DNA of 64,000 bases from Endomychus coccineus (taxonomy: Eukaryota > Arthropoda > Insecta > Coleoptera > Endomychidae): positions 33,708,297-33,772,296 of the forward strand of contig OY294068.1 in assembly GCA_958510875.1 (NCBI GenBank). Direction: 5' to 3'. Under the pieces are notes generated by a model. That model did no database searches. It was not told where the DNA came from and saw nothing but the letters and a program-made list of their open reading frames with translations. Shown here in pieces: positions 53,812-63,904 of this stretch. A program made the translations under genes and the position numbers. The number at the start of each line of letters is the position of its first letter. Position 1 is the first letter of the stretch.

Positions 53812-54539
53812 TACATATATTGCTGATAACTGGAGTACGTTACGTCTAGTAGGCAACGTTTCATTTTTTATATTCATAGTATCTACTTCCACGAAGATTA
53901 CTTCGAGATGATTCTTTCAATTCCAGCATCAGAGCTCACATAACAATATGCTGAACAATGCAGTTACAAACTTGTATTTATAATGTGAATGTAAAACAAG
54001 GGGAGAGATATTGTATTCTGATCATAGCATGTCATATAATCGATACGATTCACGTAACATATCTCACGTGAACCTGAATTTGGGTCGGCTTGCACATATC
54101 TTATTCACGGCATTATCTCTGTATCATTTGGAATCAAGCATACGTCAACTTCAGACTAGAATGATTTTTAGTCGCTTCGCATGAGAAATGACTATATCAT
54201 GTTTTACTATGCGGGAGATCCATCAAAGTGTTCTACATGTGAGGCCACGTTAAACGTCTGTTTGAAATCAAAAATATGGAAATGGGAATCCGCCATTCTC
54301 TTTCACTTTGCATAAGCATTATTGTTACATTATACTAATTTTCGGGATATCAAGTGATGCGTTTTGTCATTTATCATTTGTTATTTATGTGTTAAATACT
54401 ATTGAATGAACAAATGAATGAAAGAGAAAACTATATATACAATCAAAATTTAAACCATAGAATTCATAAAATTCACATTTATACATAATGATAAAAGATA
54501 ATAGAGGATCAACGGGAGACATATTTACAATGAATAAAA
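53812..54539. other. No recognisable feature
   Basis: AT-rich, no motif noted. Confidence 0.4.
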
Positions 54540-55010
54540 TTCAAGATTACACAAATTAAAAAGATTCGCAATACAGTAAAATACTTTCTTGACACACACA
54601 CACATTAAACTTGCTTATTGGCTTCTTTTTCAAATCATTTGGCAGCTTATTGTATAACTTAGTTCCCGAATAACTGAAGTTTGGTGACTTTCTTTACATG
54701 TAGAGATGTTTATAAATCATTGCGATTGCGAGTATTGAAGTTATGATGTTCACCATTAGGTTTAAAATCAATCGAATTCATATGAGCTTACTTTAAGCAT
54801 TCTAAGATATATACAAGGTAAAGTGAGTATCTTTTCAGATTTGAAAAAGTCTCTACACTAATGTCTTTGTCCAATGTCACACATTATCCTAAGTGCCTTT
54901 TTTTGTTGGAAAAAAAGTTTATCTGCATTTGCTGACGTACCTCATATGAAAATACCATAAGACAATATTGAACGTATATTGACAAAATACTCTGTTTTCG
55001 TAACTTCATC
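54540..55010 (-). pseudogene. Reverse transcriptase C-terminal fragment (jockey-like)
   Basis: Minus strand from about 55010: RSILSYGIFIWGTSANADKL, FFQQKKALRIMCDI, a break, CRDFFKSEKILTLPCIYLRM, then HHNFNTRNRN-like text across a frame change, KSHQTSVIREL with SYTISCQMI in place of the usual YNKLP, and a final CVCVKKVFYCI. YGI(x)WG, QKKALRIM, CRDLFKxxxILTLPxLY and NTR mark the last quarter of a widespread insect non-LTR polymerase. An AC-rich stretch at 54593-54604 falls within its end. Confidence 0.65.
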
Positions 55011-55059
55011 AGTAGTCAATGTTTCCAATTTTCTCAACAAAGAAATAGTACCTTACCTT

Positions 55060-55780
55060 CGGCTACTTAAGGTCGAACAGGCTTACATCCGAAGCCAAGG
55101 GTCTTACCGTAGCTTGCCCATATGGCGTGATCAAGACTCTGGTCAACGTGATGGGTGCAGGGCTTGTCGAAAGCCGCCTGAGACAGCAGGTGGTGGGTCT
55201 CAGCGTACATCCATCGCCATAATGCAGCCCTACGGGTACTGTACAACCATTCAAGGCACTAGTACGGAATATAGTAAGATCCGGTGATACTTTAGATTCC
55301 AGGAGATATTGAATCCGTTATCGGAGACAAAAAATGGCAGATCTACTGCAATAACCCATTTCCTATCATCAGATCCATACAATCAAATAGACCTGCCGTT
55401 GTCCTCCTCGATAAACAAACCAAGACTACGTATGTCATCGGATTCTCTGTTCTGGCAGAGAAGAACATAGTCTTGAAAGAAGAGGAAAAATGGACTGAGA
55501 ATCAAGATGTCCTGTTTGAGCTCCACACGCTGTACCCAGGCCACAAGGTCATTAGTGGTTCTGATCATCGCTGTTTTGGGAGGAATTCGGTCTTCGATGC
55601 GTTCGAACTTGAAGGATCATTCCGGCCTGAGAACACGGCGCAAATCTCGATAGAACAGATGCAGAAGGCAGTCATCATGGGTTCAATAAGACTGGACTGA
55701 ACCTGAAGCTGCTTACCGACTGGAGGGATGAATTTTGTTTTTCTAGTGCTATTGCTGTTATATCGTCGGAGCACGTAGCA
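55060..55780 (+). pseudogene. C-terminal endonuclease region of a restriction-like-endonuclease non-LTR element (R4/Dong-like)
   Basis: Frame pieces: GLTVACPYGVIKTLVNVMGA (55090-55160), then NRPAVVLLDKQTKTTYVIGF and SVLAEKNIVLKEEEKWTENQ (55385-55510), and FRPENTAQISIEQMQKAVIM with GSIRL at 55620-55695. The order RPDIVLxDxxxxxxYxIDxAVPxxxN ... K..KY..L ... IQKAVxLxTxRIVR is the C-terminal pattern of non-LTR elements with a PD-(D/E)xK-type endonuclease. In this copy the PD is PA and the later D is G (YVIGF), so the nuclease is dead. Clade assignment within that group is tentative. Confidence 0.6.
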
Positions 55781-56154
55781 GCCAAGACCATTCTATTCCA
55801 CAGTCAAGTTACCAAAATGCTTGTTTTAACAGTCTTATACCTAGATTATTGATTACTTCTCTTAACGTAGCAATTTATAACGAAGAGCGCAATAGAATTT
55901 ATGGCATTGCCAATTTCTCACCAATATGATACATTTTTAATACGCAAACGAATTCAACGGAGTACATACACCAAACTTGCACCGGCATCAAGTGAGCCCA
56001 AGGAGTTCATAATTCACTTATAATTCTATCTTTGCTAATAAGCTAACTAATACATTTAATAGTGTTATTGTGCACCCTATATTCATAAGCAAGTGAATAT
56101 AAATTTAAATAATCACTCGCTATCACCTTCAGTTAAATTCCAGATCTAGATGAA
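55781..56154. other. No recognisable feature (possible PLE upstream sequence)
   Basis: Lies directly before a Penelope-like endonuclease remnant, so it may contain decayed PLE reverse transcriptase, but no motif can be read. Confidence 0.35.
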
Positions 56155-56400
56155 TGAGGTATCTATAAAATCTAGTGCAATGACTGTGATAAATGTTATA
56201 TTGGCTTAACTGAGAACAATATTTTCACCAGTCTCAAGGAGCGCTTTCATCATGTTCGCAGTCGTATTATTGATAAGTCCGCCGTAGCAAACTATGTCTC
56301 AGAAATCGATCATACAATTACAACATCGGGTGTTTCTTTCTTGAAATTTTGCTGTTGAAGATTATACCCCGGTATCTAACCTCCGACGATAGTCTTAGGG
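56155..56400 (+). pseudogene. Penelope-like GIY-YIG endonuclease remnant
   Basis: From 56158: GIYKI, stop, CNDCDKCYIGLTENNIFTSL, KERFHHVRSRIIDKSAVANY and VSEIDHTIT. GIY(K)IxCxxCxKxYIG with the cysteine pair between the GIY and YIG strands, then R..H and AxHxxxxxH-like spacing, is the endonuclease of Penelope-like elements. One TAG interrupts it. Known role in the family: target nicking for reverse transcription. It lies 0.9-1.2 kb before two PLE-type terminal repeats. Confidence 0.8.
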
Positions 56401-57011
56401 TTGTATTGAGTAGTTTAAATAGCCAATGGTCGCCTATTCCAATACCTCATAATTTTTTCAAATTGCGATCAGTTTCTTATGGAAATGTGTGTACTGTAGT
56501 TTCATGATAAGAAGAGTTTTGAGATTCCTGCTATAATATACAAGTTGCTGATTCTCATTATTAAGTTTTCTTCAAAGACTTTCAACATTGAAAAAGTTTA
56601 AATCTGAAACAACGATCAAACTCCTGTCTACTGAATTCAGGGAAAATATCAACAACGTTTATTATTATTTATAACATTTGACACTTTCCTCGTATTGTCA
56701 CAATTGAAAACTTCGACTTATCACACATCCCTCCCGAATAATTTTAGTACTTATAATATCAGTGTAGCTGAAACTTATTTATTTTTCATCACAATCCATA
56801 TATTAATTCCCTTAGAATTCATAAAGGATATTGATTTCTACCCTGTTATCAATTTATCGTGTGTTTGTTCAACGATGAACAATTTGAATATTTAGGTCAT
56901 CGTGTGACGAGGGTTGTTGTTGTTGTATGGAATCGAAATATGATGGCTTGATATAATATTTGAAATCCTACAGGCGATGATCCACGATAGCAGAAGCATA
57001 TTTATATGCAC
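56401..57011. other. No recognisable feature
   Basis: AT-rich sequence between the PLE endonuclease remnant and the terminal repeats. A 66-codon frame at 56695-56895 has no recognisable motif. Confidence 0.4.
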
Positions 57012-57112
57012 ATATATCTTATAAGTCCTTGGGAAATAGGTTGCATTAACACTTATGTCCATTACATTTTCATTTTTACGAACGTTTCAATCTTACGAAC
57101 ATGATCAAAAGA
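57012..57112 (-). mobile_element. Penelope-like terminal repeat, decayed copy
   Basis: Plus strand: TCCTTGGGAAATAGG, TGCATTAACACT, TTTTTACGAACGTTTCAATC, TTACGAACATGATCAAAAG. Aligned with 57352-57441 it keeps the GTTTC and ATGATCA skeleton of the hammerhead region (minus strand), but core bases are lost. Confidence 0.6.
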
Positions 57113-57319
57113 AATTTGAAAACTGATTCACATTCACCTAGGTTACGAGATTCCTCAAACTAATGGTACTGAGCACTAGGCGTATTTATCGCATTAATTT
57201 CAATAAAAAATACCTACGTCGCAAAAACGAACAAAACACGAATAATTTAAATTGTAACACAAGTTACAATTACAGTCAATCAAAAATTATGAATTGTATA
57301 CCACTAAATAGAGTAATAT

Positions 57320-57441
57320 AATAAGATTCTTGACCCAGTATGAATTATACAAAAAATTCTCGGGAATTAGGTCACATTAACACTCTGCTATAAATGTTCG
57401 TCTTTACGTACGTTTCGGTCTCACGACCATCATCAGAAGAC
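57320..57441 (-). mobile_element. Penelope-like terminal repeat with well-preserved hammerhead
   Basis: Plus strand: ATTCTTGACCCAGTATGAAT, TTCTCGGGAATTAGGTCACA, TTAACACTCTGC, then the hammerhead region at 57400-57441. The same composite is inverted at 14440-14640 and present twice at 33120-33310. Confidence 0.7.
57400..57441 (-). ncRNA. Hammerhead ribozyme motif, minimal type I, PLE-associated
   Basis: Minus strand, 5' to 3': stem I strand GTCTT; core CTGATGA; a single T; stem II GGTC, loop GTGA, GACC; core GAAAC, where AC pairs with the following GT around loop GTAC (2-bp stem III); cleavage triplet GTA; stem I strand AAGAC pairing 5 of 5 with GTCTT. All catalytic-core positions (C3, U4, G5, A6, G8, A9, G12, A13, A14, U16.1, H17=A) fit. 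The extra base before stem II and the very short stem III are, to my knowledge, features of Penelope-like hammerheads. Predicted cut: between 57405 and 57404 on the minus strand. Activity is inferred from structure only. Confidence 0.75.
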
Positions 57442-57483
57442 TTATTTTGTTAAAAAGGGGTTAACTGAAACTAATTAGCACAA

Positions 57484-57516
57484 GCGTCCATATCGCGTCC
57501 ATATCGCGTCCATATA
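57484..57516. repeat. Short tandem repeat GCGTCCATATC
   Basis: Three copies of GCGTCCATATC/GCGTCCATATA (11 bp) immediately beside the gypsy LTR border at about 57520. Confidence 0.8.
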
Positions 57517-57519
57517 TAT

Positions 57520-58707
57520 ATTATTACTAAAAGTCTTTTGAGTTTATTTTGCCCCACGTTGGGCGCCAATTATTACTAAAACTCTTATGAGTTTATTTTG
57601 CCCCACGTTGTGGTGACAATTATTACTAAAAAACTTCTTTTTTAGTTTCTTTTAATTTATTGATTATGAATTATTATTAATGCTTCCGGCTAGCTTTTTA
57701 TTTTGTTTATTTTGAATAATAATGAACTTTCTCTTTTTTATATTATTTTATTTTATGGAATTAAACACAATATTCTTTGAATGTTAAAAAGTTTCTATAT
57801 TTAAATCTCTATGACTCTATTTATCTCGGGTTTCTAATTTACAATTTTATTTTATGTTCTAAGCATAGAACTAGCTTTAACCTCAAAACTATTCAATATT
57901 AATAGTTGTTTACAAAATTACAAACGACAATCTTTCTTTCAGATTTACAAATAACACTACAATGGAAATATAATAAACAAACTTACTTTTAGTTTATATC
58001 CAAAAGTGTGTTTAACTATGTTGGCAATTTTCGATTTAATTCTTTTATAATTTCGTTGATGATTCACTTTTACACAATACTATGCTTTTTCACAATAATC
58101 ACAGGTAACTAATTTGGATTACTTCTTCTTGAGACTCAGGAACTGTTGATAATACTTTGTTTTATCCTTTTAGATAAAACATGAAACTTTTCGATGCTTT
58201 ATTTAAATTATTGATGAATGGCAATCGTTGGAAATTTCTTCTTAATTGGAGGTTATTACAGCCTTTTTACTGGATTCAGATACTTGGATAATCGTTGACT
58301 TTATATAAAACTTATTAACTTTGGTTTCTTTGAACCTATCGAAGTTTGGAACACTTTCGTTCACTGGTTTTTTATAGGTTATGAAATTTTGGTGAGTTGC
58401 AGGAGTACTTTCAGTCTACAGATGTAATGGCAAACTCAACTTCTTTACTTTCAGATTCGTTTTTATAGGCCTCCAAAACCGACGCTACTTTATGTCATAA
58501 ACAACCTATGAGATGATTGCTTTTCAAATCAAGCATGCCAAGCTAATTGTTGTGAAACTGACACAAGTCTTCATTGTTACCAGATTGACATTGGAAATTC
58601 CTATTGACCAATCAGAATTTAGTATACTTTACTTTTTGAATTATTTGAGATTTTCAACTTATTTTAATTGTTAGTGATTCCTTCTTTTTAAATTAATATT
58701 GCCTACA
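57520..58707 (-). repeat. gypsy 3' LTR (~1.19 kb) with internal tandem primer-site repeats
   Basis: The minus strand begins TGTAGGCAATATTAATTT at 58707 after the tract GTGTGGGGAAAAA. Towards its end it holds ~49-bp direct repeats (starting near 57519, 57568 and 57618 on the plus strand) of TTATTACTAAAA, GAGTTTATTTTGCCCCACGT. One repeat reads TTGGGCGCCA, i.e. a perfect TGGCGCCCAACGTGGGGC on the minus strand, the classical tRNA-Lys primer site, lying inside the LTR. The exact outer end at 57520 is set by loss of identity with 63905. Confidence 0.7.
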
Positions 58708-58720
58708 TTTTTCCCCACAC
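58708..58720 (-). other. Polypurine tract of the gypsy element
   Basis: The minus strand GTGTGGGGAAAAA directly precedes the inferred LTR start TGTAGG. This is the expected plus-strand priming site and fixes the LTR boundary. Confidence 0.65.
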
Positions 58721-59280
58721 TTTGGTATAATATAACCTATGATTGGGTTATTATTAATATGATTATTCCCATATTTATGGTTTTCTTGACAGTTACTTAT
58801 TCTTAAATCTAATACATATCATATTATATCAATAACATTCTTTTAACATTACATAACTCAAATTTACTAATCCTAACTTACATCTATAACATTATTCAAT
58901 GTTTTGTACTATCTCATGATAGTTTTGTAATCACTTTACTTATGATTTATGATTTCGTTACACTGAACGTTTCTTCACTTTCACTGAAGTTCTTGTTTAT
59001 CACTTCTTATTCTATTACATCGTTGTTTATTATGTTTCACATTGTTAATATTAATATCCTAACTATTATTTAGCTTTTATTATTGTTTTTAATTCCATAA
59101 AATATTTTTTATTTGATCTTTTCTGATTTTCAAAGTTCGGTAAGTTATTATTTTTAAATTTTTATTGTCTATGAAATGAAATCATAACAAATTCCCCTAA
59201 ATCAATTTTAACATATTAATCACATTAATATTTAAAATTTATTTATCTTTTGATTTTATTTTCATGAACTAAATTTATTA

Positions 59281-60776
59281 ATAATTATACTTGTATATTT
59301 GATCAATATTAAATATTCCCCTTATCTTTCCGTTTTCAGGATTCATTAATTCATAACTATTTTCAGCATTTTCATTCATGACTACATATGGACCTTCAAA
59401 AGCAAAACATAATTTTCCACATATATATTCTTTTTATTATTAGTTACTCTCATTGCTCTTACTATTACTAATTCACCTATTTCAAATTTAATTAACCTTC
59501 CTCTTTTTCTCATTTCCCTATTCATATACTTTCTTGCATTTCTTTCTAACCTATTACTGATATCTTTCAAAATTTCATTTCGCTCTACTGAATTTTCATC
59601 TAACCATTTTCTATCTGGTTCTTCGCCTTTCATTATTAATACAGGTGTTTTCTCTGTTGTAGTATTTGGACAATGATTTAAACATTTTTCTACTCTGGAT
59701 ATTGATTCATCCCATTGACGATGTTTACCCTCACAAGATATTCTCAGATATTTTATTACTTCCTGTATATAACGTTCTGATGGATTGGATTGAGGATGTC
59801 TGATGCTTGTTAATTGATGAAAAATTAAATTCCTTTTGCAAAAATACTTGAAACGTATGTTTTTGAAATATGTTGCGTTATCTGTAATTAACTTTCTTGG
59901 CCTACCAATTTCTTCAAAATAGTTTTCTAACTTATGCATTACTTCTCTACTTTTTGTCGTTTTGCAAGCATATAATTTTATATATTTAGAAAATAAATCT
60001 ACTACAACCAAAATATGTCTATTTCCTTTTTCTGTTACTATTAACTCACTTAAAAAATCTATTGCTACTATTTCTAAACATTCCTTTACTATAATACTCT
60101 TTGCTAAATTGTGGTTAATTATATTTTTAGGCTTTGCTCTTTGACATATGTCACATTTCTTTGTGATTTCTTTTGCAATTTGGTAATCTCCTTTACCTAT
60201 ATAATTTTCTCTGAATATGAGCCACATTTTCCTTGCTCCTATGTGATTGAATTCACTATGTAAATGATTTAAAATTTTTAAAGTTAGGTCTTGATTTATT
60301 CTGTATAATTCTTTCCTACCTATATCTTGTAAATAAACTCCCTCTTTGATTTTACATTTCTTTTTATCCTTCTCTGATAAAGTACTTTGATTGTTTTTAA
60401 TGCTCTCTAATGAAAATAAACCCCTTACTTCTAATAAAATATTTGCTCCTACTTTATATTTCCTTTTATCAATTTTTAAATTTCCCTCTTCTCTTGTTAA
60501 AGTATCAGCTATTATATTTAATTTTCCTGGAATATGTTTTATTTCAAAATCATATTCCTGTAATAACAAAATCCATCTTTGAATCCTACTGTTTACAAAC
60601 TTGTTTTTAATTATACTTGTTAATGCACTATGATCAGTTTCTACCCTTACTTTATTCCCTAACAAATAAAATCTTAATTTCTTTACACAAAAAACTATAC
60701 TTGCTAATTCTAATTCAGTAACGCTGTAATTTTTTTCATGAACTTTTGTCATTCTTGACACAAAACTTATGGGCAC
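59281..60776 (-). pseudogene. gypsy pol, RNase H (end) and integrase
   Basis: From 60776: SRMTKVHEKNYSVTELELAS and VRVETDHSALTSII (RNase H), a linker, then the integrase HHCC zinc finger (HLHSEFNHIGARKMW, then CDICQRAK). The catalytic core has VAIDFLSEL (D), LITDNATYF (D) and HPQSNPSERYIQEV (E, about 35 residues after the second D). The open frame ends at 59382, but the true C-terminus continues in another frame past a 1-base shift near 59412 with FEGPYVVMNENAE (GPY/F module), to a stop near 59281. The upstream join is broken by the 34-bp duplication at 60760-60827. All catalytic residues are present, so only these two small lesions inactivate it. Confidence 0.85.
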
Positions 60777-60783
60777 TTCTTCA

Positions 60784-62469
60784 TTATTTTGTTACAAAAC
60801 TTATGGGCACTTCTTCATTATTTTGTTTTTGTAATAAAACACCACTGAATCTTTGTTTAGAAGCATCTGTTCTTAATATGAAAGGTTTATCATATTGTGC
60901 ATGATAGACTTTTAATTTTTTAATGAAAATATCTTTTAAATTTTGGAAAGCTTCGTGTCTTTCATTATCCCATTTCCATTTTACCCCTTTCTTAAGTAAT
61001 TCTACTAATGGAATCTCCTTCTGACTTAAATCAGGAATGAGCCTTTTGAAATAATTTATTAGACCTAAGAATCCCCTCAAAGTTTTAAGATTGGTGGGTC
61101 TTTTGAAATTTTTTATTACATCTAATCTATCTTCATCCATTTCTAAACCTTCCCTCGTTAATTTATAACCCAAAAATTTAATTTCTGTTTTATAGAATTC
61201 ACATTTCTCAATATTTATTTTTAAACCTGCTATATCTAATTCGTTCAAAACTAATTTTATGTGATCTTTATGTTCTTCTACTGTTCTAGAAAATATTAAT
61301 ATGTCATCGATATAATGAACTACAAAAATTTCAAATTTATTTAATATTTGATTCATACTTCTAACTAACGCACTGCATGCACTTTGAATACCAAAAGGCG
61401 TAACTTTAAAACGATACACTTCTCCATCTATCATAAAACCAGTGTAATCTCTACAACTTTCATGTAAAGGAATCAACCAGAAACTATGTCTTAAATCAAC
61501 TTTACTAAAAATTTGTGCCTTTATTATTCTACCAAAAATTGACTCTATATTTTTAGGAGCTTCATATTGTGGTACTGACAATCTATTCAATGTTCGAGCA
61601 TCTAAACATAACCTAATATCACCATTTGACTTTTTTGCTATAACAATAGGGTTTATATATTTTGTTTTACTTCTTTCTATTATGTCTTGTTCTAGCATTT
61701 CACCGATTTTTTTCCTAACATCTTCTATGTACTTGTATGGGATTGGATAGTTCTTGGATTTAAAATTTTCAATTTCTTTGACTTGGAATTTATGAATATA
61801 ATTACTAGCTATACGAGTTTCATCAATTATTAAACCTTTATGTTGTGAAATTATTTCTGATATTATTCCCCTATATTTCTCGGATATCTTCATCTGCGAG
61901 ATTATTTCATTTAAATTTCTGCTTGAGTCTTTTCTTTCGACCGCATTTATTATATTGCAACCTTCATTTGGTCTGTCAATATTTTCATTTTCCCCTTTCC
62001 CTATCTTTATAATTTCATCTAACAACTTTATTTCCTTTTCCTCGTAATCTATAATAATTCCATGCTTTTCTAATTCATCAGTTCCCATAACAATATCCAA
62101 TTTCATATTCGGCACTACAAATAATTGCATCTCTAGACTTGACTTCCCTATTATAATATGCTCAGTAATCATTTTTGATACTTCAGTAATTTTCTTTCCA
62201 CTAATATTTACTAATTCTACTTTTGGTATTTTCAATTGATTTGTTAATTTTATTTCAGACAATAGTTCTTCCCTTATTAAAGATAGTTCTGATCCTGTAT
62301 CACACATAATTTCTACTTCTTTCCCTTTTAAAAAACCTTTTAATTTAATTAAACCTATACTTTCATTTTCTTCCCTTTGCTGTTCGTAGTCAATGTATTC
62401 CCTCTGATGTTCATATAATACATTAACGTGGTATTCGTGCTTTCTTAAAAATCCTGATTTTGTTGATTA
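60784..62469 (-). pseudogene. gypsy pol, protease and reverse transcriptase
   Basis: The pol frame is open from just after a stop at 62467-62469, overlapping the last ~22 bases of gag in the -1 frame. It shows the aspartic protease CDTGSELSLIREELL (DTG at about 62304-62296) with the later IVMGTDELE. The reverse transcriptase has KSNGDIRLCLDARTLNRL, FSKVDLRHSFWLIPL, TPFGIQSACSALVRSMNQIL and VVHYIDDILIFSRT (YIDD, near 61310). Then come FLGLINYFKRLIPDLS and the start of RNase H (PFILRTDASKQRFSGVLLQ). It ends in NNEEVPISFVTK and a stop created by the 34-bp duplication at 60760-60827. ATG 62307 is unlikely to be the start; entry by -1 frameshifting from gag is the usual mode. Confidence 0.88.
62445..62469 (-). 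promoter_or_regulatory. gag-pol overlap, probable -1 frameshift site
   Basis: Gag ends GAT TTT TAA (62453-62445), while pol reads GGA TTT TTA AGA across the same bases, one base back. The overlap is limited by a pol-frame stop at 62467-62469, so the shift must occur within about 22 bases. The T-run GATTTTTAAG is the only slippery-looking sequence. The exact slip codons are inference. Confidence 0.6.
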
Positions 62470-63812
62470 TTTTGACTTGAAGAGTCTTCCCTTTCCATAT
62501 TACTTTCTATCCTACTACAGTTTACTTCCCTTTGATTGTTTTCATTTCTACTATTATTTCTATTATTATTATTATTTTGACTTCTATTATCCCTATATCT
62601 ATTTCTATTTTGATTAGCATTATTTCCATTATATCTATTTTCCCTATTATAATAATTTTGGTTTCTATTATCCCTATTTCTAAAATTGTTTTGATAATTA
62701 TTATTTTGGAATCTATTATTATAATTTTGATTTCCCCTGTAATTGTTCCTGTTATCATTATATCTATTTTGTTGCCTAGTTCCAATGTTATTCTTATTAT
62801 CAATTCTATTTAAGTATGATAGTAGTTGATTCATGTTTTTAATATTTGCAATGGCTATTGCCTCAGATATTTGACTTCGATACTGTCTTGAAATGTATAA
62901 AACTATCTCTTCCTCTCTCATTTTAGGTTCTAAATATTGTGCTTCATTATATAGGCTAAGTGCATAAGCACTCATGCTTTTTCTAGTCCCTTCTATATAC
63001 TTCCTAAAATATAACCTTTCTCGACATTTCGACTGTTCATTTTCACCCCAAAAATTATTTAAAAACTCATCTATAAACTCATCTAAACTATTTAATTCCC
63101 TTTCTTTGCAATTGAACCACAACAAAGGTTCATCAACCAATCGTTCTCTTATTAATTTTTTCATTCTCTCTATATTCCTTTCATACTGTATTTCATTTTT
63201 CAAATCTTTAACAAAAATGCATGGATGTAATAATTTTATGTTTCCATTAAATTTTATTGTATTCTCATGACCTACATTTCTGTATTCTATATTCATTCTC
63301 TCTTCGGATCTATTCTCAATTCTTTTTATTCTTTCATCTTGTTCATTTATCATTTTTTTCTGATTTTCTTTCATACTTTGTACATTCACATTCACATTCT
63401 CTTCAATATTCCTCCCCATATCATTCATTCTATTTTCCATAATATCTATTTCTTTCTCTACATTATTAAACTTTCTATTTACAAAACTATTATATTCTTC
63501 TAATTTATTATCTATACTTTCTTCAACATGTTGTCTTATTTCCTTTTTCTCAGTTTCAACTATTCTCATAATTTCCTCAGTTCTTTTATCAAATTTATCA
63601 TTCACTCTCTTAAGTTCATCTCTTATTTCACTCATACCTTGTTCAATTTTAGCATTTGTTTCCTTCGTTTCATTAGCTTTTAAATTTAAACTTTCAAGCA
63701 ATCTCATTATTTGTGATTGACTATCTATTATTGGTGGTCTTTCTGCACTAATCATTTCACCCTCTTGATCAAATCCTATCAATTCTGGAGTCCTCTGTCT
63801 ATCTCCTTCCAT
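62445..63812 (-). CDS. gypsy Gag
   Basis: 455 residues, open. Residues about 40-190 are highly charged with many E, K and N residues at heptad-like spacing (IRDELKRVNDKFDKRTEEIM), predicting a long coiled coil. The middle (about 195-335) has the capsid-like region with ESIN, WFNCKERELNSLDEFIDEFL, NNFWGENEQSKCRERLYFRK and EGTRKSMSAYALSLYNEAQY, similar to the Retrotrans_gag family. The C-terminal ~110 residues are N/R/Q-rich (NNYRGNQNYNNRFQNN), replacing a CCHC zinc knuckle and probably binding RNA. ATG 63812 is the first after the LTR leader. The stop overlaps pol in the -1 frame. It would assemble intracellular particles. Confidence 0.85.
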   Translation of the reverse strand: MEGDRQRTPELIGFDQEGEMISAERPPIIDSQSQIMRLLESLNLKANETKETNAKIEQGMSEIRDELKRVNDKFDKRTEEIMRIVETEKKEIRQHVEESIDNKLEEYNSFVNRKFNNVEKEIDIMENRMNDMGRNIEENVNVNVQSMKENQKKMINEQDERIKRIENRSEERMNIEYRNVGHENTIKFNGNIKLLHPCIFVKDLKNEIQYERNIERMKKLIRERLVDEPLLWFNCKERELNSLDEFIDEFLNNFWGENEQSKCRERLYFRKYIEGTRKSMSAYALSLYNEAQYLEPKMREEEIVLYISRQYRSQISEAIAIANIKNMNQLLSYLNRIDNKNNIGTRQQNRYNDNRNNYRGNQNYNNRFQNNNYQNNFRNRDNRNQNYYNRENRYNGNNANQNRNRYRDNRSQNNNNNRNNSRNENNQREVNCSRIESNMEREDSSSQNNQQNQDF

Positions 63813-63904
63813 TTTTACTTTCTTATTAATTAATCTAGTTCTTTAAATTATTTTGATACGCGGTTCTATTTCTTTTTTCAAATGGCCTCACGTTTGAGCG
63901 ACAA

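Noticed and set aside
62522..62813. Isoleucine-rich open frames on both strands
   Set aside because: They mirror the low-complexity N/R/Q-rich end of the gypsy Gag and have no independent support.
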